Assembly: GCF_001270745.1 (NCBI RefSeq)
Contig: NZ_KQ434758.1
Span: 238,279 to 302,278, forward strand
Direction of reading: 5' to 3'
Length of the DNA stretch: 64,000 bases
DNA from: Jiangella muralis
Lineage (GTDB): Bacteria > Actinomycetota > Actinomycetes > Jiangellales > Jiangellaceae
The notes under the pieces are model-generated. The model worked only from the letters and a program-made list of their open reading frames with translations, searched no databases and was not told the DNA's origin. This document shows, one piece after another, positions 43,431 through 52,650 of the stretch; position 1 is the first letter of the stretch; each line of letters starts with the position of its first letter. The translations under genes were made by a program, and so were the position numbers.

Positions 43431-43523
43431 CCAACCGGCGGACGGACGGCGCACGGCAGCAACACAGCCAACGTCGGCCTGCCATGGGCGACTCGGCGCA
43501 GTTCGTCGCCGGACAGCCCGGCC

Positions 43524-43775
43524 CTAGCGGCGGCGGGTCGTGCGGGACCGCCAGCAGCCGGTGTGCCAGTGCCGCCGCTCGTCGATGCCCTCGCCGGTGA
43601 ACGACAGGCTGACCGTCGGCCACGCCACGATGTGCGGGGTGGCCGGGCGGATCAGCTGGTCGCAGCCCGGGCAGCGGTACGCCTTCGTCGACGCGCTGCC
43701 GGTGATGCGGCGGACCACCCACTCGCCGTCGGGCCCGGACTCGATGCTCTCGTGCACGAGTCCATGGTCGTACAC
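43524..43775 (-). CDS. Small zinc-finger-like protein, function unknown
   Basis: 83 residues. CPGC (CPGCDQLIRP) and a later HWHTGCW could form a Cys/His zinc site, and the middle AYRCPGCDQLIRPATPHIV has the look of an HNH-adjacent zinc knuckle found in a short conserved actinobacterial protein often annotated ATP/GTP-binding. GTG 43775 gives the full frame (VYDHGLVHESIESGPDGEW). Only 7 bp after the sortase stop, so probably co-transcribed. Role unknown. Confidence 0.62.
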   Translation of the reverse strand: MYDHGLVHESIESGPDGEWVVRRITGSASTKAYRCPGCDQLIRPATPHIVAWPTVSLSFTGEGIDERRHWHTGCWRSRTTRRR

Positions 43776-43782
43776 GCGCGGC

Positions 43783-44502
43783 TCACAGCGGCGCGGCGGT
43801 CACGACCACGTTGGAGCGAAACGCCGTCCCGTCCCAGTCCGCGCAGGTCACGAGCGCGAGCCGGCCGGGTACGTCCTGGGCGAACAGGTCGTCGGCGCGG
43901 GCGGCGAGCTGTTCCGGCGACATCGTCTCGACCGAGCCGACCCGGTACCACCGGTTCAGTCCTTCGCCGCTGACGAGGAGCGCGCTGCCGGGAGCGAGGT
44001 CCGCGAGGTCGTTGAAGACGGCTTCGCCACCCTCGACGGCGTGGCCGACGATGACGGCGGTGCCGGTCTCGGCGCCCGGCGCCGCGCCGTCGCGCCACCA
44101 GCCGGCCAGCAGCGGGTCCTTCGGCGGCAGCAGCACGCGGTCGTCGGTGCTGCCGATCTCGATCACCGGCGCCTGCGCCCCGGACCGCGGCAGCATCAGG
44201 TCGTAGCGGCCCTCGGCCCGGCCGACCGGCTCACCGGGGACGGCGGACTGCTCGTACGGGTCGTATTCGCCGGACGAGTCCGGTGTGCTCGCCGCGGCCG
44301 GCCGCTCGCCGCCGTCGAGCTGGCTGAGGCCCCACCACGCGGCCAGCGCCAGTAGCACCGGCGCGGCCAGCCACGGCAGCAGCCGGGGCCGCGGGCGCCG
44401 GTGCTTGGGCGGCGTGCGGGCCGAGCCGGGATCGGCGGGGGTGCCGCCGGACGGAGGCGGCGGTGGCGGCGGTGGCGGTGGAGGCGGCGGGTCAGACGGC
44501 AC
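43783..44502 (-). CDS. Class E/F sortase
   Basis: 239 residues. N-terminal tail of 13 consecutive Pro, a membrane segment (LLPWLAAPVLLALAAWWGL), then a sortase barrel with catalytic His in AVIVGHAVEGG, Cys in ALVTCADWDG and Arg in FRSNVVVTA. Sortases join surface proteins covalently to peptidoglycan or each other. GTG 44502 is chosen for AGGAGG at 5 bp and overlaps the surface-protein stop by 11 bp. The upstream Thr-Pro stalk protein is its obvious partner, although no LPxTG motif is seen. Confidence 0.88.
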   Translation of the reverse strand: MPSDPPPPPPPPPPPPPSGGTPADPGSARTPPKHRRPRPRLLPWLAAPVLLALAAWWGLSQLDGGERPAAASTPDSSGEYDPYEQSAVPGEPVGRAEGRYDLMLPRSGAQAPVIEIGSTDDRVLLPPKDPLLAGWWRDGAAPGAETGTAVIVGHAVEGGEAVFNDLADLAPGSALLVSGEGLNRWYRVGSVETMSPEQLAARADDLFAQDVPGRLALVTCADWDGTAFRSNVVVTAAPL

Positions 44503-45151
44503 GCCGCCTCCTGCTGAGCGCCCATCCGGCCGCGGCCAGCCCGATGCCCGCACCCAGGACGGCGTACGGCAGCGGCCCGCCGCGATCATCCGGCCCGGCC
44601 GCCGATCCGCCGGCAGGGATCGCCGTCGGCACCGGGACCGCCGGGGTCGTCGGCGTCGCGGTCTCGGTCGGTGTCGGGGTGGGCGTCGGGGTCGGCGTCC
44701 GGGTGGGCGTCGGCGTGGGCGTGGGCGTCGGGGTCGGCGACGGGGTCGCGGTCGGGGTCGGCGTGCCGGTCGGCGTCGGCACGACCCAGTCGTCGTCCGG
44801 CGGCTCCGGTTCGTCCGCGACGCGGGCGGCGCAGACGAACCAGTCGTCGATCTCGCTCGGCCGGTCGTTCGGCCGTGGCTCGGCCGTCAGCCCGGTGAAC
44901 GGCGCCGCCGTGTAGACGACGTAGTCGCCCCAGCCGCGCACGCCGACCGCTGTGATCCGGTACCGCTGGTCACGCGCCGTCACGCTGAGCTGCGTATCGC
45001 CGCGAGAGAGCGACACGCGGATCGCGTCGCTGCTGGTGACGTCCGATCCGCCCAGGTCGGCGCAGCCCGCGCGGCCCTCGGCCGCTGCCGGCAGGACGGC
45101 CAGCAGCAGCGCCGCCACGGCCATGGCCGGCAGCATCCGCAGTACTCGCAC
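44492..45151 (-). CDS. Surface protein with Thr-Pro stalk and C-terminal anchor
   Basis: 219 residues. Signal peptide (MLPAMAVAALLLAVLPAAA), a small N-terminal domain of about 100 residues with two Cys, then an uninterrupted TPTPTPTP stalk (about 125-165), and a C-terminal hydrophobic segment plus RRRR tail (YAVLGAGIGLAAAGWALSRR). This is the layout of a sortase substrate or membrane-anchored protein; the residues before the membrane segment (GGPLPYAV) do not match LPxTG. Immediately upstream of and overlapping the sortase gene. GTG start 45151. Confidence 0.8.
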   Translation of the reverse strand: MRVLRMLPAMAVAALLLAVLPAAAEGRAGCADLGGSDVTSSDAIRVSLSRGDTQLSVTARDQRYRITAVGVRGWGDYVVYTAAPFTGLTAEPRPNDRPSEIDDWFVCAARVADEPEPPDDDWVVPTPTGTPTPTATPSPTPTPTPTPTPTRTPTPTPTPTPTETATPTTPAVPVPTAIPAGGSAAGPDDRGGPLPYAVLGAGIGLAAAGWALSRRRRAV

Positions 45152-45229
45152 GACGCCCCCCGACGTGACGATTCCCGGCCGCTGACGAGAGCACGGCCCA
45201 CAGTGTTATAGCGCGATTGACCTGGATTG

Positions 45230-45850
45230 TCAGCAGGTGCCCAGCATGTCGCGCAACGCCGACTTCTCCGCGCTGGTGATCGTGAGGTCCCAGTCGTACT
45301 TCACGTCGGTCCAGTGCCGGGCGTAGTAGCACCACCAGCCGCGGTTCGCCGGCTTCCACTCGGACGGGTCGCTGTCGCTCTTGGAGCTGTTGCTGGACGC
45401 GGTGACGGCGATCAGCTGGCCGCGGGCGAGGTCGTTGGCGAAGTCCTCACGCCGGTCCTCGGTCCACGAGCTGGCGCCGGAGCGCCAGGCGTTGGCCAGC
45501 GGCACCATGTGGTCGACGGAGACGTCGCTCGGCTGCTCGATCCAGACCTGGTCGTAGACGCTGTACCAGCGGCCGTCGGTCGGGTAGCAGTCGGCGCCGG
45601 TCTCGACGCCTGAGCCGTCCCTGACGAGGACCATCTCGCGGGTGTTGCAGCTGCCTTCGGCCGGGCTCCAGTGCGGGAACCGGTCGCGCGAGTAGCCGTC
45701 GCTGGAGCCGGGCGCGGCGACGGTGAGCTGGTCGAGCTGGGCGGCCGACTCCGACGGCGGCGGCGGGTCCGGCGGGTAGGCGTGGGCCGCGGTGACCAGC
45801 CCGACGAGGACGGCGAGGGTGGCGAGGAGGGTGAGGACGGCTCGGCGCAT
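45230..45850 (-). CDS. Secreted HNH-family nuclease (DUF1524-type)
   Basis: 206 residues. Signal peptide ends near AHAYP. Two Cys (GSCNTREMVL, GADCYPTDG) lie before DVSVDHMVPLANAWRSGASS, the D-H-x-V-P motif of DUF1524/GmrSD C-terminal-like HNH nucleases; NSSKSDSDPSEWKPAN and the final YARHWTDVKYDWDLTIT complete the fold. Secreted members are common in actinobacteria and are thought to be extracellular DNases. ATG 45850. Independent of the sortase unit by a 78-bp gap. Confidence 0.88.
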   Translation of the reverse strand: MRRAVLTLLATLAVLVGLVTAAHAYPPDPPPPSESAAQLDQLTVAAPGSSDGYSRDRFPHWSPAEGSCNTREMVLVRDGSGVETGADCYPTDGRWYSVYDQVWIEQPSDVSVDHMVPLANAWRSGASSWTEDRREDFANDLARGQLIAVTASSNSSKSDSDPSEWKPANRGWWCYYARHWTDVKYDWDLTITSAEKSALRDMLGTC

Positions 45851-45952
45851 GACGGTGACCTCCTGGTTGGCCGGGGGTCACCCAGACTGTCAAGAATGTC
45901 CCGCATGTGCCAGGGTGCGCCGCCACCCCTTCACCCGGATTTCACCCCGCCG

Positions 45953-47512
45953 TCAGAGGTCGGCGAACCGCAGGCCGGCCGTCACCAGCTGGCTGAGCAG
46001 CGACGACGGCGCCAGGCCCGGCTCGCGGACCTCGGCCTGCAGCCGCTCCAGCGTGGCCAGCGCGGCCGCCGGCCCGAGCGCGTCCAGCAGCTCGAACGGT
46101 CCCGCGGGCAGCCGGCAGCCCAGCCGCATCGCGGTGTCGACGTCGGCCGCCGACGCGTACCCCGTCTCCAGCATCGCGACGGCGTCGTTGAGGTACGGCA
46201 CCAGCAGCGCGTCGACGACGAAGCCGGCGCGGTCGGCGCAGACGACGGGCGTGAACCCGGCGGACGCGGCGACGGCGGCGACCGTGGCCACGGCGGACGG
46301 CGCCGACACGACCGTGCGGACGACCTCGGCGACGGCGCCGTCCGGGCCGGCCAGGTGCAGCCCGACGACGTCGGCCGGGCGGCCGCTGGCGGCGGCACTG
46401 GCGACGACCGGCCCGGTACCGGTGGCCACGAGGACGGCGCCGGCCGGTGCGTCGGCGGCGATGCGGGCGAACGTGTCCGGGTCGCCGGGCGCGACGACGA
46501 GGTCGGCACCGTCGCGGGCGTCGCGGCGGACGTCGTGCCCGGCCTTCGCGAGCGCGTCGGCGAGCGGACCGGGCGACGGGTCGGGGAACGCGACGCGGCG
46601 GACCCGGCTGTCTTCGGGGGTGACCACAGCGGAGCTTGCGCCGATACCGTCAATCCCCGAATAGTCGTAGAAGCCGCGACCGGCCTTGCGGCCCAGGAAC
46701 CCCAGCGTCACCAGTTCGCCCAGCACGGGCGCCGGTGCGTGCAGCCGGTTACGCCCCTGCCGGTACATCGTCCCCAGGATCTCGTGTGCGGTGTCCAGCC
46801 CGATCAGGTCGAGCAGCGCCAGCGGCCCCATCGGGTAGCCGAGCCCCGCCGTCATCGCCGCGTCGATGTCCTCGCGGCTGGCGTGCCCGCTCTCGTACAT
46901 CGCGGCGGCCCGGTTGAGGTAGCCGAACAGCAGCGCGTTCGTGATGAAGCCGGGGCGGTCGCCGCACCCGACCGGCGTCTTGCCCAGCCGGCGCGCGAGG
47001 CCGGTGACGGCGTCGACGACCTCGGGCGCGGTGACGACGGTGCGGACGACCTCGATCAGCTCCTGCACCGGCGCCGGGTTGAAGAAGTGCAGGCCGACGA
47101 CCCGCTCCGGGCGCGACACCGCGACGCTGATCGCCGTCACCGACAGCGACGACGTGTTGGTCGCGAGAATCGTGCCGGCGCCGACGACGCCGTCCAGCCG
47201 GCCGAACAGGTCGCGCTTGAGCTCCAGCCGCTCCGGCACGGCCTCGACGACGAGGTCGGCGGCGGCCAGCGCGGCGAGGTCGGTGCTGAACTCGATCCGC
47301 CCGACCAGCGCGGCCTGCTCGTCGGCGGTCAGCTTGCCGCGCTTCACGGCCCGCCCCGTCGACGTGTCGAGGTGCCCGCGCCCGGCGGCGAGCGCCGCGT
47401 CGTCCCGCTCCACCCCGACGACGTCGAGGCCGGCCCGCGCGAACACCTCCGCGATACCTGCCCCCATGGTCCCCAGCCCGACGACGCCCACTCTGGCGAT
47501 CTGCGCACCCAT
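45953..47512 (-). CDS. 3-hydroxyacyl-CoA dehydrogenase, duplicated-domain form
   Basis: 519 residues. NAD-binding GLGTMGAGIAEVFARAG, catalytic GLHFFNPAPVQELIEVV (His-Glu) and GDRPGFITNALLFGYLNRA in the first 290 residues make a complete enzyme. A second, degenerate copy follows (VVGLHLAGPDGAVAEVV, CADRAGFVVDALLVPYLNDA), with the FNP motif lost. Such proteins (PaaH/FadB-like) oxidise 3-hydroxyacyl-CoA in beta-oxidation or aromatic degradation. ATG 47512 begins MGAQIARVGVVG. By recollection a homologue lies near nucS and scy in Streptomyces. Confidence 0.92.
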   Translation of the reverse strand: MGAQIARVGVVGLGTMGAGIAEVFARAGLDVVGVERDDAALAAGRGHLDTSTGRAVKRGKLTADEQAALVGRIEFSTDLAALAAADLVVEAVPERLELKRDLFGRLDGVVGAGTILATNTSSLSVTAISVAVSRPERVVGLHFFNPAPVQELIEVVRTVVTAPEVVDAVTGLARRLGKTPVGCGDRPGFITNALLFGYLNRAAAMYESGHASREDIDAAMTAGLGYPMGPLALLDLIGLDTAHEILGTMYRQGRNRLHAPAPVLGELVTLGFLGRKAGRGFYDYSGIDGIGASSAVVTPEDSRVRRVAFPDPSPGPLADALAKAGHDVRRDARDGADLVVAPGDPDTFARIAADAPAGAVLVATGTGPVVASAAASGRPADVVGLHLAGPDGAVAEVVRTVVSAPSAVATVAAVAASAGFTPVVCADRAGFVVDALLVPYLNDAVAMLETGYASAADVDTAMRLGCRLPAGPFELLDALGPAAALATLERLQAEVREPGLAPSSLLSQLVTAGLRFADL

Positions 47513-47570
47513 GCGCCGCAGTCTAGAGTCCCGCCGACGTGACGAATCAGCCAGAATCATGGCTTGCGAA

Positions 47571-47589
47571 TTAGCTTAGGCGTACCTTA
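47571..47589. promoter_or_regulatory. IdeR/DmdR iron box before the siderophore uptake operon
   Basis: TTAGCTTAGGCGTACCTTA agrees at 15 of 19 positions with the DtxR/IdeR box I know (TTAGGTTAGGCTAACCTAA). It ends 10 bp before the GTG of the ATPase gene, so iron-loaded IdeR would block transcription. Confidence 0.8.
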
Positions 47590-47599
47590 CGTTGGCGCC

Positions 47600-48433
47600 G
47601 TGACCATTTCGTCTGCTCTGCCCGACGGGCTCGCCGCGCGTGGCGTCGACCTCGCGTACGGGCGCGACGTCGTGGTGCGGGCGGCGTCGATCGAGCTGCG
47701 GCCCGGGCTGGTCACGGCGCTGATCGGGCCGAACGGCAGCGGCAAGTCGACGCTGCTGCGGGCGCTGGCCCGGCTGCACCACCCCACCACGGGCGCGATC
47801 AGCTTCGACGACGGCACGGACGTGCTCAGCCTGGACCCGCGCGAGCTGGCCCGCCGCGTCACGCTGCTGGCGCAGAGCCGCAGCACGCCGGGCGGACTCA
47901 GCGTGCGCGAACTGGTCGAGTACGGCCGGCACCCGCACCGCGCCCGCTGGAGCGGCCGCGACCCCGGCGCCGAGCAGGCCATCGCCCGCGCCATGTCCCT
48001 CACCGGCATCGAGGCGCTGGCCGACCGGCCGGTGCAGGCGCTGTCCGGCGGGCAGGCGCAGCGGGTCTGGCTGGCCAGCTGCCTCGCCCAGGACACCGGC
48101 CTGCTGCTGCTGGACGAGCCGACGACCTTCCTCGACCTGCGCTACCAGATCGAGATCCTCGACGTCGTGCGCGAGCTGGCCGACGACCACGGCATCGGCG
48201 TGGGCCTGGTGCTGCACGACCTCGACCAGGCGGCCGCCATCGCCGACCGCGTCCTGCTGCTCGAGGGCGGGACGATCACCGCCGACGGCGCACCGCACGA
48301 GGTGCTGACCCCCGAGAACCTGAGCCGCGCGTACGGCATCCGCGTCGATGTCGACGTCGATCCGGTCGACGGGCGCATCTCCACCCGCGCCGTGGGCCGG
48401 CACAACGACGTCCGCCCGCGCGCCACCGTCTGA
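47600..48433 (+). CDS. Iron-siderophore ABC transporter ATP-binding protein
   Basis: 277 residues: Walker A LIGPNGSGKSTLL, signature ALSGGQAQRVWLA, Walker B LLLLDEPTTFLD and the switch His in GLVLHDLDQAA. Closest to FepC/FecE-type ATPases that power ferric-siderophore import. GTG 47600 follows the iron box by 10 bp without a ribosome site, and TACCTT could serve as -10, so the mRNA is probably leaderless. First gene of a three-gene unit with the lipoprotein and the fused permease. Confidence 0.93.
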   Translation: MTISSALPDGLAARGVDLAYGRDVVVRAASIELRPGLVTALIGPNGSGKSTLLRALARLHHPTTGAISFDDGTDVLSLDPRELARRVTLLAQSRSTPGGLSVRELVEYGRHPHRARWSGRDPGAEQAIARAMSLTGIEALADRPVQALSGGQAQRVWLASCLAQDTGLLLLDEPTTFLDLRYQIEILDVVRELADDHGIGVGLVLHDLDQAAAIADRVLLLEGGTITADGAPHEVLTPENLSRAYGIRVDVDVDPVDGRISTRAVGRHNDVRPRATV

Positions 48434-48467
48434 CCCACTCGAACCCACCGATCACGAGGTATCCCTG

Positions 48468-49472
48468 ATGAGAAGAGTGCGCGCCCTCGCGGGCCTGTCC
48501 GTCGCGTTCGTGCTGCTCGCCACCGCCTGCGGCACGACGGAGGACTCGTCCGACGACCCCACGGAGGCCGGGTCCACCAGCGAGGAGACCACCGGCGACG
48601 GCGGGCCGATCACCGTCACCGACGCCCGCGGCGTGGAGGTCACGCTGGACCAGCCCGCCGTGCGGGTCGCCGGCACCGAGTGGAACTCGATCGAGAACCT
48701 CGTCTCGCTCGGCGTCATGCCGGTCGGCGTGTCCGACATCAAGGGCTACAACACGTGGGTCAGCAGCGCGCCGCTCGACGACACCGTCACCGACATCGGC
48801 ACCCGCGGCGAGCCGAGCATGGACACCCTCGCCACCCTCGACGTCGACCTCGTCGTGGTCACCGACAGCCTGATCGAGGGCGCCGTCGAGCAGATCGAGG
48901 CGACCACGCCGGTCGTCGTCATCCCCGGCGGTGACTCGCAGGACAACATCAACCAGATGTTCGCGAACCTCGACCTGATCGCCGAGCTCACCGGCACCCA
49001 GGACCGCGCCCAGGAGCTGCGCGACGAGTTCGACGCGAAGGTCGAGGAGGGCAAGGCGGCGGTCGACGAGGCCGGCGCCACCGGCGACCCGGTCGCGTTC
49101 GCCGACGGCTGGGCCGACGCCGGCACCGTCAACGTCCGGCCGTTCGCGCAGGGCTCGCTGGTCTCCGACGTGTTCGAGGAGATCGGTCTGGAGAACCCGT
49201 GGGGGCTGGAGGGCGACCCCGCCTACGGGCTGGCGCAGTCCGACGTCGAGGGCCTGACGGCGCTGCCCGAGGACACCCGCTTCTGGTACATGGCCAACTC
49301 CAGCGACGGCGGCGACCCGTACGCCGACGTCCTGGCCGGCAACGCCATCTGGGACTCGCTGCCGTTCGTGCAGGCCGGCAACGTGGTCCGGTTCCCCGAC
49401 TCGCTGTGGATGTTCGGCGGCCCGACGTCGATGATGCAGTTCGTCGACGCCGCCGTCGACGCGCTCGGCTAG
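48468..49472 (+). CDS. Iron-siderophore-binding lipoprotein
   Basis: 334 residues. Lipobox ATAC after VRALAGLSVAFVLLATAC, an acidic linker, then a FepB/FecB-type fold (ITVTDARGVEVTLDQPAVRV, VTDIGTRGEPSMDTLATLDV, LVVVTDSLIEGAVEQI). ATG 48468 with GAGGT at 8 bp. It binds ferric siderophore outside the membrane and passes it to the permease. The siderophore is not predictable. Confidence 0.92.
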   Translation: MRRVRALAGLSVAFVLLATACGTTEDSSDDPTEAGSTSEETTGDGGPITVTDARGVEVTLDQPAVRVAGTEWNSIENLVSLGVMPVGVSDIKGYNTWVSSAPLDDTVTDIGTRGEPSMDTLATLDVDLVVVTDSLIEGAVEQIEATTPVVVIPGGDSQDNINQMFANLDLIAELTGTQDRAQELRDEFDAKVEEGKAAVDEAGATGDPVAFADGWADAGTVNVRPFAQGSLVSDVFEEIGLENPWGLEGDPAYGLAQSDVEGLTALPEDTRFWYMANSSDGGDPYADVLAGNAIWDSLPFVQAGNVVRFPDSLWMFGGPTSMMQFVDAAVDALG

Positions 49473-49485
49473 GGCGGTCCGCCTC

Positions 49486-51594
49486 GTGAGGTCCGGCCGC
49501 CTGGGGCTGGTCGCCGCCGGGCTCGCGGTGCTCATCGCGGGCCTGGCGGTGGTCCATCTCATGCAGGGCACCGCGCAGGTCGGCGCCGGTGACGTGCTGC
49601 GCTGGGCGGCCGGTCAGGGCGATGACGAGGCCGGCGCGGTCGTGCTGGCCTCCCGGCTGCCGCGGCTGCTCGCCGCGGTCGTCGTCGGCGTCGCGCTCGG
49701 CGCGGCCGGCGCCGTCATGCAGTCGGTGTCGCGCAACGTCATGGCCTCGCCGGACACGCTGGCCGTCAACGCCGGCGCGCACCTGACGCTGGTCGTGGCC
49801 GCGACGGCCGGGTTCACGCTGCCGCTGCTCGGCGCGGCCGGGCTGGCGTTCGCCGGCGGGCTCGCCGCGGCGGCGCTGGTGCTGGCGCTGTCCGGGCTCG
49901 GCGGCACCGGCGCGGTGCGGCTGGTGCTGGCCGGCACCGCCATCGCGCTGGCGCTCCAGTCGCTGACCAGCGCGTTCATCATCCTGTTCTCCGAGGAGAC
50001 GCGCGGCCTGTTCGCGTGGGGCGAGGGCTCGCTCGGGCAGAACGGGCTCGACGGCATCCGCACCATCGCCCCGGTGGTCGCCGTCGTCCTGGCCGCGCTG
50101 CTGCTGCTCGGCCGCAAGCTGGACCTCGTCTTCATCGGCGACGACCACGCCCGCATGCTGGGCGTCAACGTGCGCCGCGTGCGCGCGGGCTCGATCGTCC
50201 TGGCCGTCCTGCTCGCCGCCTGCGCCGTCACGCTGGCCGGCCCGGTCGGGTTCGTCGGCCTGGCCGCGCCCGCCGTCGTCCGGCTGGCCACCCCCGTGGT
50301 GCCGGGTCTGCACCGGCACGCCGTCCTGCTGCCGGTGTCGGCCGCGACCGGCGTGCTCATGCTGCTCGCGGCGGACGTCGGGCTGCGGGCGGCGATCGGG
50401 TCGCAGGGCGCGCTCGAGGTGCCCACCGGCGTCATCACCACGATCCTCGGCGCGATCTTCCTCATCACGCTGGCGCGGCGGATCCGCGTGTCCGACACCG
50501 TCGGCGAGCCGCCGGCCGCGGGGGTGCGCGGCGGCGTGACGCGGCTGCGGTTCGGCGCCGTGCTGACCACCGTGGCGATGGTGACGGTGGCGGTCGCCGC
50601 CGGCGCCACCCTGCTCGGCGACTCCGTGCTGCTGCTCGGCGACGTCGTCAACTGGCTGTCCGGGCAGGCCGGGCCGATCGTCAGCACCGTCATGGACACC
50701 CGGCTCCCCCGCGTCGCCGCCGGGCTGCTGGCCGGTGCCGCGCTGGCGCTGGCCGGCGCGATCATCCAGGCGGTCGCGCGCAACCCGCTGGCCGAGCCGG
50801 GCATCATCGGCGTGGCCGGCGGCGCCGGCGTCGGCGCCGTCACGATGATCACGCTGGTGCCGATCGCGAGCTTCTGGGCGCTGGCCGGCGCGGCCGGTCT
50901 CGGCGCCGGACTGGCCGCGACGCTGGTGTTCGCGCTGGCCGCGCGGGGCGGCTTCGCCAGCGACCGGCTGGTGCTGATCGGCGTCGCGGTGTCGGCGGCC
51001 GCGCAGTCGCTGATCGTCGTGATGATCACGATGACCGACCCGTTCAACGAGACCAAGGCGCTGACCTGGCTGGCCGGATCGACGTACGGGCGCTCGTTCG
51101 AGCACCTGGTGCCGATGGCGCTGGCCGTCGTGCTGGCCGTCCCGCTGCTCTACGGCATGCGGCACACGATGGACCTGCTCTCCGTCGACGACCACACGCC
51201 GCGGATCCTGGGCGTGCACGTCCCGAAGGCCCGGCTCGCGCTGCTGGCCGGCGCCGTCGTGCTGACCGGCGCCGCCGTCGCCGGGGTCGGCGTCATCGGG
51301 TTCGTCGGGCTGGTCGCGCCGCACGCCGCCCGGGCCCTCGTCGGCCGGCGGCACGGGCGGATGCTGCCGGTGGCCGCCCTGCTCGGAGCGTCGCTGGTCT
51401 GCCTGGCCGACGCGCTGGGCCGGACGGTTATCGCGCCGGCCCAGCTGCCGGCCGGACTGGTCACCGCGATCGTCGGCGCCCCGTACTTCGTCTGGCTGCT
51501 GTACCGCTCCCGGACCAGGGGGAATACCGCGCCACGGCGACCGGGTTGGCGTGGACATGCCCCTCACCGGAGAGTACGAACCGAGCACGTCTGA
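49486..51594 (+). CDS. Fused double FecCD-type siderophore permease (FhuB-like)
   Basis: 702 residues, twice the length of one FecCD permease. First half about 1-335 ([48 protein letters not shown]) and second half about 350-690 ([55 protein letters not shown]). Each half has about ten membrane spans and its own ATPase-contact Gly loop. One polypeptide forms the entire channel. GTG 49486, 13 bp after the lipoprotein stop. The 3' end overlaps the next gene by 38 bp. Confidence 0.94.
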   Translation: MRSGRLGLVAAGLAVLIAGLAVVHLMQGTAQVGAGDVLRWAAGQGDDEAGAVVLASRLPRLLAAVVVGVALGAAGAVMQSVSRNVMASPDTLAVNAGAHLTLVVAATAGFTLPLLGAAGLAFAGGLAAAALVLALSGLGGTGAVRLVLAGTAIALALQSLTSAFIILFSEETRGLFAWGEGSLGQNGLDGIRTIAPVVAVVLAALLLLGRKLDLVFIGDDHARMLGVNVRRVRAGSIVLAVLLAACAVTLAGPVGFVGLAAPAVVRLATPVVPGLHRHAVLLPVSAATGVLMLLAADVGLRAAIGSQGALEVPTGVITTILGAIFLITLARRIRVSDTVGEPPAAGVRGGVTRLRFGAVLTTVAMVTVAVAAGATLLGDSVLLLGDVVNWLSGQAGPIVSTVMDTRLPRVAAGLLAGAALALAGAIIQAVARNPLAEPGIIGVAGGAGVGAVTMITLVPIASFWALAGAAGLGAGLAATLVFALAARGGFASDRLVLIGVAVSAAAQSLIVVMITMTDPFNETKALTWLAGSTYGRSFEHLVPMALAVVLAVPLLYGMRHTMDLLSVDDHTPRILGVHVPKARLALLAGAVVLTGAAVAGVGVIGFVGLVAPHAARALVGRRHGRMLPVAALLGASLVCLADALGRTVIAPAQLPAGLVTAIVGAPYFVWLLYRSRTRGNTAPRRPGWRGHAPHRRVRTEHV

Positions 51595-51997
51595 CTGGGC
51601 CCGCAAGCAGGCGGAACAGTACGAGCAGTCCGGCGGCACCACCGCCACCACGCTGCGCGGCAAGCCCGTCATCATCCTCACGTCCGTCGGCGCCAAGACC
51701 GGCAAGCTGCGCAAGACCGCCCTCATGCGGGTCGAGCACGAGGGTGAGTACGCCGTCGTGGCCTCGCTCGGCGGAGCGCCCCAGCACCCCGTCTGGTACC
51801 ACAACCTCACCGCCAACTCGCACGTCGAGCTGCAGGACGGCGACGCGAAGCACGACTACCTCGCCCGCGAGGTCCACGGCGACGAGCGCGACCTCTGGTG
51901 GGAGCGGGCCGTCGCCGTCTGGCCCGACTACGCGACCTACCAGACCAAGACCACCCGGGTGATCCCGGTCTTCGTCCTCACCCGTCTCACCGACTGA
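51557..51997 (+). CDS. Deazaflavin (F420)-dependent nitroreductase-family protein
   Basis: 146 residues: [60 protein letters not shown] and [10 protein letters not shown] are hallmarks of the Ddn/F420H2-dependent reductase group in actinobacteria. ATG 51557 is chosen; GTG 51551 is two codons upstream. The start lies 38 bp inside the permease gene, so coupling is possible though functions differ. Cytoplasmic; reduces quinones or xenobiotics with F420H2. Terminator follows. Confidence 0.9.
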   Translation: MPLTGEYEPSTSDWARKQAEQYEQSGGTTATTLRGKPVIILTSVGAKTGKLRKTALMRVEHEGEYAVVASLGGAPQHPVWYHNLTANSHVELQDGDAKHDYLAREVHGDERDLWWERAVAVWPDYATYQTKTTRVIPVFVLTRLTD

Positions 51998-52026
51998 CGC
52001 CCTTCCCCGTGGTGTGGGCGCGCCAC

Positions 52027-52057
52027 AGCGCCGGCGAGTGGGGGGCTCGCCGGCGCT
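52027..52057. terminator. Bidirectional hairpin terminator
   Basis: Perfect 12-bp stem AGCGCCGGCGAG / CTCGCCGGCGCT with a 7-base loop between convergent genes ending at 51997 and 52073. Confidence 0.85.
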
Positions 52058-52072
52058 GCCGGGGGGACGGGG

Positions 52073-52579
52073 TCAGTCGCGGTCGCCGCCCCTGTCGTCG
52101 TCGTGGTCGTCGTCATCGTGGTCGTCACGGTCGTCGTGGTCGTCGCGGTCGTCGTCATCCCGGTCGTCGTCGACGTCGACGCGGGTGATGTCGCCGGACG
52201 CCGCGTCCACACGGACGTCGTGCTCGACGCCGTCGAGGTGGATCTCGACCTTCCACTCCAGCCGGCCGTGCTCCCACTCGCGCTCGAGCTCGGTGACCGT
52301 GCCGCCACCGACGTGCGCCAGCGCGATCTGCTCGGCCTCGCCGCTGCCCATCTCGTCGCCGCTGGGCGGCGCGGGAGCGCTGGTGGCCGAGTCGTCCGGG
52401 GCCGGCGCGGACGTGTTCGAGTCGTCCGGCGTGAGGTCGCTGAGCGACGGGTTGTCGTCGACGACCGACGAGCGGGGTGCGTCGCCGTCGTCGGAGGCCG
52501 TGACGGCGTACGCGACGCCGCCGGTGAGGAGCAGGGCGGCCGCGGCAGCGGCGGCGGAGATCAGTCGGTTGCGGTTCAT
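52073..52579 (-). CDS. PepSY-domain membrane-associated protein with Asp/His-rich tail
   Basis: 168 residues. Signal or anchor (SAAAAAAALLLTGGVAYAV), a Pro/Ser/Asp linker, PepSY module (AEQIALAHVGGGTVTELERE, WKVEIHLDGVEHDVRVDAAS) and a tail of mostly Asp, His and Arg that could bind metal. PepSY proteins often accompany two-component systems and modulate proteases or sensing. ATG 52579. The kinase and regulator genes lie just upstream, and a direct-repeat site (52651-52670) precedes it, implying activation by that regulator. Confidence 0.82.
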   Translation of the reverse strand: MNRNRLISAAAAAAALLLTGGVAYAVTASDDGDAPRSSVVDDNPSLSDLTPDDSNTSAPAPDDSATSAPAPPSGDEMGSGEAEQIALAHVGGGTVTELEREWEHGRLEWKVEIHLDGVEHDVRVDAASGDITRVDVDDDRDDDDRDDHDDRDDHDDDDHDDDRGGDRD

Positions 52580-52650
52580 GGTGGCGTTCCTCCAGTTCGA
52601 GTGCGTAGCCTCCACGTTGCCGCCGGCCGCCCTAGCGCCGCGCTGGGCGA

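Larger units (their letters stand above)
42988..43523. other. 536-bp non-coding stretch rich in palindromes
   Basis: No supported gene. CAGGGGGACGG occurs in direct form near 43028 and 43420 and inverted near 43300, and two large palindromes (43169-43250, 43300-43430) occupy the middle. A plus-strand frame of 69 codons near 43022 consists of repeats and has no family similarity. The composition (many GTG, TGG, AAGAAAATG) is unlike neighbouring genes, which suggests remnants of mobile or lost sequence. Confidence 0.55.

Noticed and set aside
44640..44770. GTCGGGGTC-type tandem DNA repeat
   Set aside because: It is the coding sequence of the Thr-Pro stalk on the minus strand, not an independent repeat or CRISPR-like array.
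52083..52180. GTC-rich low-complexity DNA
   Set aside because: It is the Asp/His/Arg-rich tail of the PepSY protein read on the opposite strand.
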